Positions 1 through 7,725 of a DNA stretch of 41,383 bases are shown here, piece after piece. Below the pieces are notes generated by a model. The model was not told the origin of the DNA. It ran no database searches and saw only the letters and a list, made by a program, of their open reading frames with translations. This DNA comes from Alphaproteobacteria bacterium (GTDB lineage Bacteria > Pseudomonadota > Alphaproteobacteria > UBA9655): NCBI GenBank assembly GCA_947457015.1, contig CANGTV010000010.1, positions 1 to 41,383 on the forward strand, given 5' to 3'. Every line of letters starts with the position of its first letter. The stretch's first letter is position 1. The position numbers and the translations under genes are program-made.

Positions 1-154
1 GAAATGCTTTGTTTTCCGCAAGGAAAACATTAGTATTTCTTACACCGAGGATCTTCTATCAACATAACAGTGTGCTTTAAGAAGATCCTCGATTTAAGAA
101 GCTCTAAAGCCTCCGAACAAGTCGGAGGCAAGAGCTTCTTAAATCAAGGATGAC
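1..154. repeat. Palindromic repeat modules at the left edge
   Basis: This gene-free stretch holds at least three hairpins. At 1-40, GAAATGCT...TTTTCC pairs with GGAAAA...TATTTC. At about 46-90, GAGGATCTTCT pairs with AGAAGATCCTC. At 84-154 the arms start GATCCTCGATTTAAGAAG and end CTTCTTAAATCAAGGATGAC, with an inner hairpin CCTCCGAAC/GTCGGAGG. The same modules recur at 28665-28736, 38443-38720 and 40838-40899. The left end is cut by the window edge. Confidence 0.8.
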
Positions 155-219
155 AAGGAAGTGACATAACTCTCTTATCTAAAACTCAGGTTAGATAGCT
201 ATAATGTTTCCTTAGATGA

Positions 220-1227
220 TTAAGAGAAAAGGGGTGTAAATTTTATTTTGTCATCCCCGCGCAGGCGGGGATGACAATGGAGATTTGGAATCTTCTCAAA
301 AATAAAATTACAAATCCCCTCAGGATCCTCAAATTGCACCTCAATATCTAAAACATGAAGGTGCTTTTGCCAAGAGGGGGAAATTTTAACCCAATCTTTT
401 CGCGTGGTTATTAAAAGGGCCTGCTGCGCTTTTGCCAAGGCTTGTAGCTCTAGGAGCTCATCTTCTGTGTAGGTGTGATGATCAGGGAAACTTTTCGTCG
501 CCACAAGGGTAGCCCCTAGGTCTTTAAGTGTCCTATAAAACTTTTGAGGAAAGCCAAGCCCACAAAATGCCACAACCCGATTGAGAGAAAAAGAGACGGG
601 CTGAGGATTAATTTTAGCTTTAAAGAGAGGAAGCCCAGCGGGCATGTTTCCCTCGCCTATCCCAATGATGGCATTGGCACGGCGGAGTCCTTCTTGAAGG
701 GTTTCTCGCAAAGGGCCTGCAGGCATAACATGGCCATTTCCAAACCCTTGCAAAGCATTGACGACCACAAAAGAAATATTCTTATAAAGAGAAGACGTTT
801 GATGGCCATCATCCAAAATAACAAGGTGGGCTCCGTTTTCCATGGCCTTTTGAACGCCCAAAGGTCTGTTTTTTGCAACCCAGGTGGGTGCATGCTGTGC
901 AAGAAGAAGAGGCTCATCTCCTATGTCTTTAGGACTATGAGAGGGCGAAACTTCCACAGGTCCTTGTAACAAGCCCCCATATCCACGGGTCACAAAATGC
1001 ACCTCAATTCCCTTTTGTTGCAAAAGATGGGCCAGCGCAATGGCTGTAGGTGTTTTGCCGGACCCCCCACAAATGATATTTCCGACACTTATGACAGGGA
1101 TGGGAAAGCGATGGGGTTTCTTAAGGGCACGCAGAAGTTTTCCGCCTTTCCCATAGAGCCACCCTAAGGGGCTTAAGAGGGAGGATAAAAACCCGCGAGA
1201 CGTGTACCAAAAAGAAGGGGTTTTCAT
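220..1227 (-). CDS. lpxK: Tetraacyldisaccharide 4'-kinase LpxK
   Basis: LpxK phosphorylates the 4' position of the lipid A disaccharide at the inner face of the inner membrane, the sixth step of the Raetz pathway. The 335-residue product has an N-terminal hydrophobic/basic segment, then the family's Walker A loop GGSGKTP (residues 54-60) after the typical SVGNI strand, and a Walker B-like VILDDGHQ near residue 137. Its start codon overlaps the waaA stop by 4 bp (ATGA), so it is probably translationally coupled as the last gene of waaA-lpxK. The last ~20 residues (CHPRLRGDDK at about 318-327) are not LpxK sequence. They are the translation of a dispersed palindromic repeat at 250-275, so the native C-terminus has been replaced or extended. 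Confidence 0.95.
   Translation of the reverse strand: MKTPSFWYTSRGFLSSLLSPLGWLYGKGGKLLRALKKPHRFPIPVISVGNIICGGSGKTPTAIALAHLLQQKGIEVHFVTRGYGGLLQGPVEVSPSHSPKDIGDEPLLLAQHAPTWVAKNRPLGVQKAMENGAHLVILDDGHQTSSLYKNISFVVVNALQGFGNGHVMPAGPLRETLQEGLRRANAIIGIGEGNMPAGLPLFKAKINPQPVSFSLNRVVAFCGLGFPQKFYRTLKDLGATLVATKSFPDHHTYTEDELLELQALAKAQQALLITTRKDWVKISPSWQKHLHVLDIEVQFEDPEGICNFIFEKIPNLHCHPRLRGDDKIKFTPLFS
250..275. repeat. Dispersed palindrome inside lpxK 3' end
   Basis: The 26-bp palindrome starts GTCATCCCCGC and ends GCGGGGATGAC. It is the same family as the copies at 3212, 6071, 7324 and 21674. It lies in frame within the lpxK coding sequence and encodes its C-terminal tail. Confidence 0.9.
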
Positions 1228-2498
1228 CCTCTCTCTTTTCTCAATGCTTTTAAGTGAGGCCTCAGAAGTTTCATTAAATTTTGCAACCCCTTGTCGCGAT
1301 AAGTTTTTAGCTTTGGGGGTTCATCGTAATTTTCTTTTTTTATCTTCAACCAAGGGAAAACAAAAGCAGCAAGTTGGTCTTCCGGAGGGACATATTTGCT
1401 GAGGTTAAGAGAGGATAAAATCTCATATAATTGAGGATTGTTGAATGTGTGGGGGCCATGGAGAACAAAAGCCCCCAGTTGCGCAGCTTCAATAGGATTA
1501 TGTCCGCCCCTTGGGACAAAAGTAGCTCCCATCACAGCAACGGGGGACAGGGCGTAAAAAAGTCCCATTTCTCCTAAAGTATCGCTAATATAAAGCTCGG
1601 TGTTTTCAAGAGAGGACGTGCGGGTGCGACGTGTTGAAGGAATGCCTTCTTTTAAGGCAAGGTGGTGAAGAGAGGCTGCTCTTTCAATATGCCGTGGCAC
1701 GAGAATTGTCAGAAGAGAGGGGCACTCTTTCCGGAGAATTTTGTGGGTTTTAAAAACAATCTCTTCCTCGCCAGGATGGGTGCTGGCGATAAGCCATAGG
1801 GGTCGATCGCCTATCTCTTTTTTAAGGGCAGTATATTTTTGAGAGTCCACCTCTAAAGGCGTCATCAGTCCCTTCGCATTGCCCATAATAACGACTTCTG
1901 TTGCCCCAAGAGTTCTAAAAAAAGAAGCTTGTTCTTCTGATTGAACAGCACAAAGAGAGAGTCGATTGAGGAGAGGGGCGATGGCGCCTTTTAGTTTCTT
2001 CCAGATCAAAAAGCTTTTCCGAGACATGCGACCGTTTAAGAGAATCGTTGGGATTTCTCTGTCCTGAGTTTGGCGCATAAGGTTGGGCCAAAGCTCCGAT
2101 TCTATCCAGATGGCAAGGTCGGGCTGCCAGTGATTTAAAAATCGAGTGACCGCTTGAGGGGTGTCTACGGGGCAGTATTGATGGGTTACGTTTTTGGGAA
2201 GTCTTTTTTGAATGACGTGCGCTGAGGAAACAGTAGTTGTGGTTAAAAGGACATGGATTTCTGGGTATTTTTTTAAGATGGCTTGAATGATGGTAAGGGC
2301 GGCTACAGCTTCACCCACACTGACAGCATGTATCCAGACAAGGGATTTGTGGGGGCGAGGTGTTGTGGTTATCCCTTTGCGTTCCTTAAGTCTGGTTTTG
2401 TCTTCACGACCTTTGGAGGCTCTCCATGCTAAGTATCCTGAAATCAAGGGAGCGCTGAGCCAAGACAGGCCATAATATCCGCTGCGCAAGAGACTCAT
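1224..2498 (-). CDS. waaA: 3-deoxy-D-manno-octulosonic acid (Kdo) transferase
   Basis: WaaA (KdtA) adds Kdo from CMP-Kdo to lipid IVA at the cytoplasmic face of the inner membrane, starting the LPS core. The 424-residue protein has the expected GT30 layout: an N-terminal membrane anchor (about residues 5-25), a glycosyltransferase N domain beginning near VWIHAVSVGEAVAA, and a C-terminal GT-B half with STHPGEEE and the family signature GGHNPIEAA. Length is normal for the family. It overlaps the upstream acyltransferase gene by 4 bp and the downstream lpxK by 4 bp, so the three genes form a tightly coupled lipid A operon. Whether it adds one or two Kdo residues cannot be told from sequence. Confidence 0.95.
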   Translation of the reverse strand: MSLLRSGYYGLSWLSAPLISGYLAWRASKGREDKTRLKERKGITTTPRPHKSLVWIHAVSVGEAVAALTIIQAILKKYPEIHVLLTTTTVSSAHVIQKRLPKNVTHQYCPVDTPQAVTRFLNHWQPDLAIWIESELWPNLMRQTQDREIPTILLNGRMSRKSFLIWKKLKGAIAPLLNRLSLCAVQSEEQASFFRTLGATEVVIMGNAKGLMTPLEVDSQKYTALKKEIGDRPLWLIASTHPGEEEIVFKTHKILRKECPSLLTILVPRHIERAASLHHLALKEGIPSTRRTRTSSLENTELYISDTLGEMGLFYALSPVAVMGATFVPRGGHNPIEAAQLGAFVLHGPHTFNNPQLYEILSSLNLSKYVPPEDQLAAFVFPWLKIKKENYDEPPKLKTYRDKGLQNLMKLLRPHLKALRKERG

Positions 2499-3172
2499 GG
2501 GGTCTCTCTTCCACAGTGAAGATCCACCCTTTCTGTAAGCTCTTTCAGAATATTTTCTAGATCTTGGCGTAACTCTTCGTCACTTTTTGGGGAGTTTGCC
2601 ACATCTATCATCGGACCATACATGAAAACACCTCTCCCAAAGGGAAGGGGAAGAAAAAACCGATCCCAGCTTTTCATAAAAATTCCGCGGGTAGAGGAAT
2701 AAGATCCCGGCATGATGGCTGCATTGCCAAGGCGTGCCATGCGGATAATGCCCGGGCTCACCCGATAGCGCGGTCCTCGGGGGCCATCTGGGGTAATGCC
2801 AATGGAGTCACCTTGCTTTAAAAGTTTTACGATGGTTACAAAAGCTTGTCTCCCTCCTCTGGTGGAGGAGCCTGAGACCGAGCCAAAGCCAAAGTTTTTG
2901 GTGGCGCGTGCTAAAATTTCTCCGTCAGCATGGCTGGAGTTAAGCATGTGAAGCTTATGGGGACCAAACCATCCCTTAAACATCATCAGAAGACGCCCAT
3001 GCCAAAAACATGCAATCATGGGCTTGTTTTGTTGCCAATAGGCGTTGGCGTGTTCCTGGTTTAAAAACTCCCAACGGCTTGTCAGCCAAACTAATTTTAC
3101 ATACTGAGTAATAAGAAAGGCTGCAAAACGTCGAACAGCGGAAGATTTTCGAAGTGTTTTTAAGGGCTTCAT
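2495..3172 (-). CDS. DUF374 lysophospholipid acyltransferase-like protein
   Basis: This 225-residue protein belongs to the DUF374 branch of the LPLAT acyltransferase superfamily, which often sits beside waaA/lpxK in alphaproteobacteria and is thought to act on lipid A or phospholipids. Seen in the sequence are FWHGRLLMM, HADGEI (possible catalytic His/Asp), GSSTRGG, and the acceptor-region motif ITPDGPRGPRYRV. A hydrophobic N-terminal stretch could anchor it to the inner membrane. Its end overlaps the waaA start by 4 bp. The acyl donor and acceptor cannot be determined here. An LpxL-type late acyltransferase is less likely given the DUF374 motifs. Confidence 0.85.
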   Translation of the reverse strand: MKPLKTLRKSSAVRRFAAFLITQYVKLVWLTSRWEFLNQEHANAYWQQNKPMIACFWHGRLLMMFKGWFGPHKLHMLNSSHADGEILARATKNFGFGSVSGSSTRGGRQAFVTIVKLLKQGDSIGITPDGPRGPRYRVSPGIIRMARLGNAAIMPGSYSSTRGIFMKSWDRFFLPLPFGRGVFMYGPMIDVANSPKSDEELRQDLENILKELTERVDLHCGRETP

Positions 3173-3211
3173 TCTTACAGATCCTAACCCACTCGACCTA
3201 TTTCTCCTGTT

Positions 3212-3371
3212 GTCATCCCCGCGAAGGCGGGGATCCAGAAGAGGGTTGAGAGAAATGGGTTTTTAAAGTGTTCTGATTCCATGCTATTTAACCTTATTAA
3301 TAAAAAGTTTTTCTTACTCCAATATTTTTCTGGGTCCCCGTGTTCCCCGCCTTCGCGAGGACGGGAATGAC
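3212..3371. repeat. Paired inverted palindromic repeats
   Basis: A GTCATCCCCGCGAAGGCGGG copy ending in ATCCAG (3212-3238) faces an inverted, partly degenerate copy (3330-3371) ending GGGAATGAC, with about 90 bp of A/T-rich DNA between. The pair fills most of the 214-bp gap between msbA and the acyltransferase gene and could fold into one long stem, possibly affecting readthrough. No gene is visible in the gap. Confidence 0.85.
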
Positions 3372-3386
3372 AATCGGGGGGCTCCC

Positions 3387-5168
3387 CTAAGACGCCAGCG
3401 GCAGTGTATCTGTCATAAATTGAAGATCAACAAGCTTCGCATAGGTTTGGTTATTTTTAAGAAGGTCAAGATGTGTTCCTTTCTCTGAAACTTCTCCCTC
3501 TTCAATTACGTAGATCATATCTGCGTCTACAACGGTTGAAAGACGATGCGCCACCACAATCGTTGTTCGTCCCTCCATCAACCGGTTTAAGGCAGCTTGG
3601 ACCTGCCGTTCAGAGGCTGTATCTAAGGAGGAAGTTGCCTCATCCAACAACAGAAGCGGTGCGTTTTTAAGCATAGCCCGCGCAATGGACAAGCGCTGGC
3701 GTTGACCGCCTGAAAGGCGTACACCTTGTTCTCCTACAATCGTATCATATCCTTCAGGCAGAGCCTTGATAAAAGTATGAGCGGCTGCTGCTTGTGCCGC
3801 ACTGACAATCTCCTCCTCAGAGGCTCCCCAACGGCCATAAGCGATATTAGCCCTGACAGTGTCATCAAATAAAATAACTTCTTGGCTTACAAGAGCAACA
3901 TGAGATCGCAAGGAGCTTAAGGTGACATGTCGAATATCCAACCCATCAATTTCAATCGTGCCCGCCGTGACGTCATAAAAACGAGGAATCAGGTTTAACA
4001 GAGTTGATTTGCCAGACCCGCTTGGCCCCACCAAGGCAATCCGTTGTCCTGATTCAATGGTTAAGGAAATATTTTTGACCGCTTTTTTCCCATTAGGATA
4101 AGAAAAACACACCTCTTTGAGCTCAACCTCTCCCTTTGTAATTTGAAGAGAGGGGGATTTCGGGAAAGTGACAATACTGGGTTTTAAATCGATCGCTTCA
4201 AAAACGCGTAGCGCTGCTGCAAGACCTTCTTGCAAGTTTGCATTAAGGTTAGCAAGGCGCTTCATAGGTTCATAAGCGAGCAAAAGGGCGGTGATAAAGG
4301 AAATAAACGTTCCGGTGGTTCGATTGCCCGCAATGACTTGTGTTCCTCCATAAAGAATCACAATCACAATGGCGCATCCCCCTAAGGTTTCCATAATGGG
4401 ATGAGAGGCTGCTCTAACGCGACCTCCCTTAATATTCAATTGAGAGATACGATCAATAAGACGATAGGCGCGAATTTGCTCATAATTTTCCATGGCATAG
4501 GCCTTTACCACACGCATCCCTTGAAAAATTTGATGGAGAAGAATGGTAAACGCTCCCATTTCTTCCTGAGTGTTTATGGAGACCTTTCTCATTTTGCGGC
4601 CAATTTTGACAATGGGAAGAATGGCCACAGGAAAGACAAAAAAAGCTAGGGTTGCCAAAAACCAATCTTGGTAAAACATCAACCCAATAAGAAAAATGAG
4701 AGAAAGGGTATCTTTTCCCATTCCTGTTAAGGCCGTTGTGACAGCAGCGCGCATAAGATTCACATCATTGGTAAAACGAGATACTAACTCACCGCTGGAT
4801 CGCGCATGAAAATAAGCAAGGTCTGCCGCAATAAAATGATCAAAAAGACGTTTTTGGATATCGCCAATGATCTTTTGTCCCACGTAAATCATACTTACGG
4901 ATTCTCCAAAACTTGAGAGTCCTTTAAGGACAAAAATGACGAGGACCCCTCCGGCTACTTGAAAGAGCATGGTCTCGTTACGCGCCACAAACACATCATC
5001 AAAGAGAGGTTGCAGCATCTTGGCAAGAGTCGCTGTTGTGGCGGCTGCAACGGCCATACAAACAAGCCCCCCCACCACATGCCAACGGTAAGGCTTGATA
5101 TGCTCGCGCCATAAGCGTCTTACCAAAGAGAGAGTCGTTTTGTCAGATAAAAGATTTAAGAATTTCAT
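3387..5168 (-). CDS. msbA: MsbA-type lipid A/lipid ABC exporter
   Basis: This 593-residue half-transporter is a fused permease-ATPase of the MsbA class, which flips lipid A-core across the inner membrane as a homodimer. Six membrane helices lie in residues ~20-320. The nucleotide-binding domain has Walker A GPSGSGKST (~380), Q-loop VSQEVILFDD, signature LSGGQRQRLSIARA (~483), Walker B LLLLDEATSSLD (~506) and the switch His in VVAHRLS. It lies between ubiA and the lpxK group on the same strand, which supports a lipid A role. ABC half-exporters are hard to separate by sequence, so another lipid or peptide substrate remains possible. Confidence 0.85.
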   Translation of the reverse strand: MKFLNLLSDKTTLSLVRRLWREHIKPYRWHVVGGLVCMAVAAATTATLAKMLQPLFDDVFVARNETMLFQVAGGVLVIFVLKGLSSFGESVSMIYVGQKIIGDIQKRLFDHFIAADLAYFHARSSGELVSRFTNDVNLMRAAVTTALTGMGKDTLSLIFLIGLMFYQDWFLATLAFFVFPVAILPIVKIGRKMRKVSINTQEEMGAFTILLHQIFQGMRVVKAYAMENYEQIRAYRLIDRISQLNIKGGRVRAASHPIMETLGGCAIVIVILYGGTQVIAGNRTTGTFISFITALLLAYEPMKRLANLNANLQEGLAAALRVFEAIDLKPSIVTFPKSPSLQITKGEVELKEVCFSYPNGKKAVKNISLTIESGQRIALVGPSGSGKSTLLNLIPRFYDVTAGTIEIDGLDIRHVTLSSLRSHVALVSQEVILFDDTVRANIAYGRWGASEEEIVSAAQAAAAHTFIKALPEGYDTIVGEQGVRLSGGQRQRLSIARAMLKNAPLLLLDEATSSLDTASERQVQAALNRLMEGRTTIVVAHRLSTVVDADMIYVIEEGEVSEKGTHLDLLKNNQTYAKLVDLQFMTDTLPLAS

Positions 5169-5177
5169 GTAATATTT

Positions 5178-6029
5178 CTAAGGGAAGAAGTGCGAAAATA
5201 CAATACCAAGAAACAAAAGAACGCCAATTCTGCTATTGGACTGGAATCGGTCGAGACAATTCTGGGGGCTTTCCTTATGTAAGGAAAAAATCTGCCAAAC
5301 AAACTGTAAAGCAGCAAGACCTAAAAACAGCCAATAGATGACCGAAAGATGGGCTTCACTTCCTCCTAAGGCCCAAAGGTATAAGGCCCCCCCATAAACT
5401 AAGGTTAAAAAGAGCTTCACGAAAGAGGACGCCACAAGCGCCGACGACTTCACGCCAACCAAAAGGTCATCTTCTATATCCTGCAACGCATAAATAGTGT
5501 CGTAACCGAGGGTCCATAAAATGGCTCCGCCATAAAAGAGGAGCGGCACTGAAGATAGGGTGGGAGAGAGAGTGAGCCATCCCATAAGAAGGCCAATGTT
5601 AAACGTAAACCCTAAGAAAAGTTGGGGCCAATAGGTCAGGCGTTTCATCCAAGGGTAAAGAAAGACAAGGGCAAGAGCGATAAATCCTGTGCCAATAACG
5701 GGAAGGGGAAGACTGAAAAGAATGACGGCAGCCCCTCCTAAAAGAAGGCACAGGAAAATAACGGCTCCCTTGAGGGTAACATCTCCTGCAGCCAGGGGGC
5801 GTGTAGCTGTTCGCCTTACTTTTGCATCAAAATCCTTATCGATAATGTCATTATAAATACACCCTGCACTGCGCATGAGAAGAGCCCCTGCGCCAAAAAG
5901 AAAAAGGGTAAAGAGCGGAGGAAAGCCAGGGCTCGCAAGGGCAATTCCCCACCAAGAAGGCAAAAGCAACAGCCAAATCCCATGGGGACGGTGAAGGCGC
6001 GCAAGTTTTAAATAGGCGATAAGGGGCAT
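5178..6029 (-). CDS. ubiA: 4-hydroxybenzoate polyprenyltransferase
   Basis: UbiA prenylates 4-hydroxybenzoate in the membrane, the committing step of ubiquinone synthesis. The 283-residue protein is almost entirely hydrophobic (about eight membrane helices). It carries both Asp-rich Mg/prenyl-diphosphate motifs: NDIIDKDFD (60-68), followed by the family's TRPLAAG, and YDTIYALQDIEDD (~175-187). Only 9 bp separate its stop from the msbA start, so the two genes probably share a transcript. Together with ubiE at 22687 it indicates a ubiquinone-based respiratory chain. Menaquinone or heme O prenyltransferases are less likely given the UbiA-type motifs. Confidence 0.93.
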   Translation of the reverse strand: MPLIAYLKLARLHRPHGIWLLLLPSWWGIALASPGFPPLFTLFLFGAGALLMRSAGCIYNDIIDKDFDAKVRRTATRPLAAGDVTLKGAVIFLCLLLGGAAVILFSLPLPVIGTGFIALALVFLYPWMKRLTYWPQLFLGFTFNIGLLMGWLTLSPTLSSVPLLFYGGAILWTLGYDTIYALQDIEDDLLVGVKSSALVASSFVKLFLTLVYGGALYLWALGGSEAHLSVIYWLFLGLAALQFVWQIFSLHKESPQNCLDRFQSNSRIGVLLFLGIVFSHFFP

Positions 6030-6070
6030 TTTTCTTCTCTTAGTATCTTTTTGTTTATTAACCCTTCAGT

Positions 6071-6171
6071 GTCATCCCCTGCTGTGGCGGGGATCCAGAG
6101 AAGCCGCTGCCATGCTGAATTCGTTTCAGCATCTTCTTATCAACGAGATCCTGAAACAAGTTCAGGATGAC
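6071..6171. repeat. Composite palindromic repeat upstream of parS
   Basis: A GTCATCCCCTGCTGTGGCGG copy (6071-6098) is followed by the stem CATGCTGAATTCGTTTCAGCAT (6111-6132) and by GATCCTGAAACAAGTTCAGGATGAC ending at 6171. These modules also occur inside the tonB-like gene (7324-7511) and at 10781-10866. Confidence 0.85.
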
Positions 6172-6208
6172 ATGCTTGTTTAAGACTTTTGCAGCAAGTT
6201 CTTAAAAA

Positions 6209-6224
6209 TGTTTCACGTGAAACA
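6209..6224. promoter_or_regulatory. parS: parS centromere site (ParB binding)
   Basis: The 16-bp perfect palindrome TGTTTCACGTGAAACA matches the near-universal bacterial chromosomal parS consensus bound by ParB/Spo0J. It is embedded in a longer symmetric A/T context (AAAAA...TTTTT, 6204-6229). It sits in the gap between the divergent ubiA and rsmE genes, 42 bp before rsmE. Chromosomal parS sites cluster near the replication origin, which suggests this region is origin-proximal. parA/parB are not in the window. Confidence 0.9.
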
Positions 6225-6265
6225 TTTTTATTATATACTTCGGATAAATATTAAAAGAAATAAAC

Positions 6266-6976
6266 ATGATTCGTCTTTATGTAAAATCCCCGCTTCTTGA
6301 AAAGCAAGACATCTCTCTTTCTGATGTTCAAAGCCATTACCTTCAAAAGGTGATGCGTCTTAAGGAAGGGGATGAGATTCTTCTTTTTAATGGGACGCAC
6401 GGAGAGTGGCTGGCCAAAATTACGGCGAACCTTAAGAAATCCACAACACTTCTGCTTGTGTCACAAACGCGCTCCCCCCAAGAAGAAGGTGATTTTTGGC
6501 TGTTGTTTTCTCCTCTGAAGCCAAAGCGTCAGGAATTTTTAGAAGAAAAAGCGACAGAATTAGGAGTCTCTCGTCTGTGGCCTATTCGGTGTGAGCGCGC
6601 TTCTACTCTTAAGGTAAACTTTGAGAAAATGGAAGCCCATGCTATTGAAGCCGCCGAGCAATGCAAGCGCCTTACGGTGCCTACACTTAAGCCCTTAACG
6701 CCTCTTTCGGATGTATTGAAAACATGGCCGGAGGATCGACTCCTTATTTTTGGGGATGAAACCTTAACGGCTCCTTCTCTTGGAACTTTGGCAATTGACG
6801 CCCAACAATCTTATGCCTTTTTGGTAGGGCCGGAAGGAGGGTTTTCGCCTCAAGAATTGAGCGTGCTGCGCTCTCATCCAAAGACGCAAGGCGTAACCCT
6901 TAACACCCATATTCTGCGAGCTGAAACAGCCGCTCTTGTGGGGCTGTCTTATCTTCAAGTGAGGCGGAGTGGTTAG
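6266..6976 (+). CDS. rsmE: 16S rRNA m3U1498 methyltransferase RsmE
   Basis: RsmE uses SAM to methylate N3 of U1498 in 16S rRNA of the small subunit. The 236-residue protein has an N-terminal PUA-like domain (to ~70) and a SPOUT methyltransferase domain. Typical motifs are LFSPLKPKRQEFLEEKATELGV (first residues given by LFSPLKPKR), RCERAST, EAAEQCKR, the SAM-binding knot LVGPEGGFSPQE, and LRAETAALVGL near the C-terminus. It is divergent from ubiA and convergent with the tonB-like gene. The two stop codons overlap by 2-4 bp (6973-6976). Confidence 0.95.
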   Translation: MIRLYVKSPLLEKQDISLSDVQSHYLQKVMRLKEGDEILLFNGTHGEWLAKITANLKKSTTLLLVSQTRSPQEEGDFWLLFSPLKPKRQEFLEEKATELGVSRLWPIRCERASTLKVNFEKMEAHAIEAAEQCKRLTVPTLKPLTPLSDVLKTWPEDRLLIFGDETLTAPSLGTLAIDAQQSYAFLVGPEGGFSPQELSVLRSHPKTQGVTLNTHILRAETAALVGLSYLQVRRSG

Positions 6977-7725
6977 GAGAAAGAAACTTTTTCCTCTTTT
7001 AGCCGAAAAGCAATGGAGAGGGTTTTTTTGGAATTTCTTTCCTTAAACGTCCATGCCTTAACAGCCTCTAAGGCGGCCTTATCAAGAAGCCCATGTCCTG
7101 AACTTTTGTGAAGACTGGCCTCTACCACGTGTCCTTCTTTGTTTGTTTTAACATATAGATACACAACGCCTTCCTGGCGACGCTTGCGACACACCCAGGG
7201 ATAGGAGGGGAGAGGGTGATGTTGATGCACGTCGTCGTTGCGAGCGGAGCGGAGCAATCCAGGTGTTGTTGGTTTTCTGGGTTGCTTCGGCTCCTGTGGA
7301 GCCTCACAATGACGGTCGTATTTGTCATCCCCGCGCAGGCGGGGATCCAGAGGAGCTTTGTCATGCTGAACCTTTAGTCCCGGGCTTGACCCGGGATCAT
7401 TCAGCATCTTCTTATGAACGGGATCCCGAAACAATCCCCGATCGGAGTCGAGGGCATGGTTTGGGATGACGGTTCTATTCTTTTCTGGATCCCTGCCTAC
7501 GCGGGGATGACATGGGGGGGAATGGGGGTGACAACGAGGGGAACGGGGAGGACACGGAGAATCTGGCGATTCACAAGGAGGAGAGGACATGACCCACGCC
7601 ACCTGAAACGAAGCCGGCTCCTTTGGAGAAACTCTTAAAAAAGAAGGAATTAAAAGAACCCCCAAAACTCCATGAAGGAAAAGAGAGGAGATAGCAGCGA
7701 TGATGACGGGGCGATTATAAATCAT
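6973..7725 (-). CDS. TonB-family energy transducer with repeat-derived linker
   Basis: The 250-residue protein has an N-terminal membrane anchor (about residues 7-28), a short linker, and a TonB C-terminal domain (about 175-243) with VVYLYVKTNKEGHVVEA and SGHGLLDKAALEAVKAW, the usual YP..A...G.V...KS.G...LD.AAL..V..W pattern. It would pass proton-motive energy to outer-membrane receptors, most obviously the BtuB two genes upstream. Residues ~72-164 are translated from dispersed palindromic repeats (7234-7511), giving CHPRVGRDPEK, LDPRLRGDDK and GLLRSARNDD. TonB normally has a Pro/Lys-rich spacer here. The frame is intact through the insertion. Its start overlaps the preceding gene by 11 bp. 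exbB/exbD are not in the window. Confidence 0.8.
   Translation of the reverse strand: MIYNRPVIIAAISSLFLHGVLGVLLIPSFLRVSPKEPASFQVAWVMSSPPCESPDSPCPPRSPRCHPHSPPCHPRVGRDPEKNRTVIPNHALDSDRGLFRDPVHKKMLNDPGSSPGLKVQHDKAPLDPRLRGDDKYDRHCEAPQEPKQPRKPTTPGLLRSARNDDVHQHHPLPSYPWVCRKRRQEGVVYLYVKTNKEGHVVEASLHKSSGHGLLDKAALEAVKAWTFKERNSKKTLSIAFRLKEEKVSFS
7234..7511. repeat. Two dispersed repeat elements inside the tonB-like gene
   Basis: 7234-7313 is an inverted-repeat element of the GTCATTGCGAG type (GTCGTTGCGAGCGGAGCGG ... CACAATGAC). 7324-7511 is a long element of the GTCATCCCCGCG type containing further stems (CCCGGGCTTGACCCGGG, GGGATCCCGAAAC) and ending GCGGGGATGAC. Together they add 278 bp of in-frame coding sequence. 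Matching modules lie at 6071, 10781, 15946 and 35383. Confidence 0.92.

Noticed and set aside
7263-7638. Plus-strand open frames across the tonB-like gene
   Set aside because: They are translations of the palindromic repeats (e.g. IPAYAGMTW), which are open in several frames on both strands.
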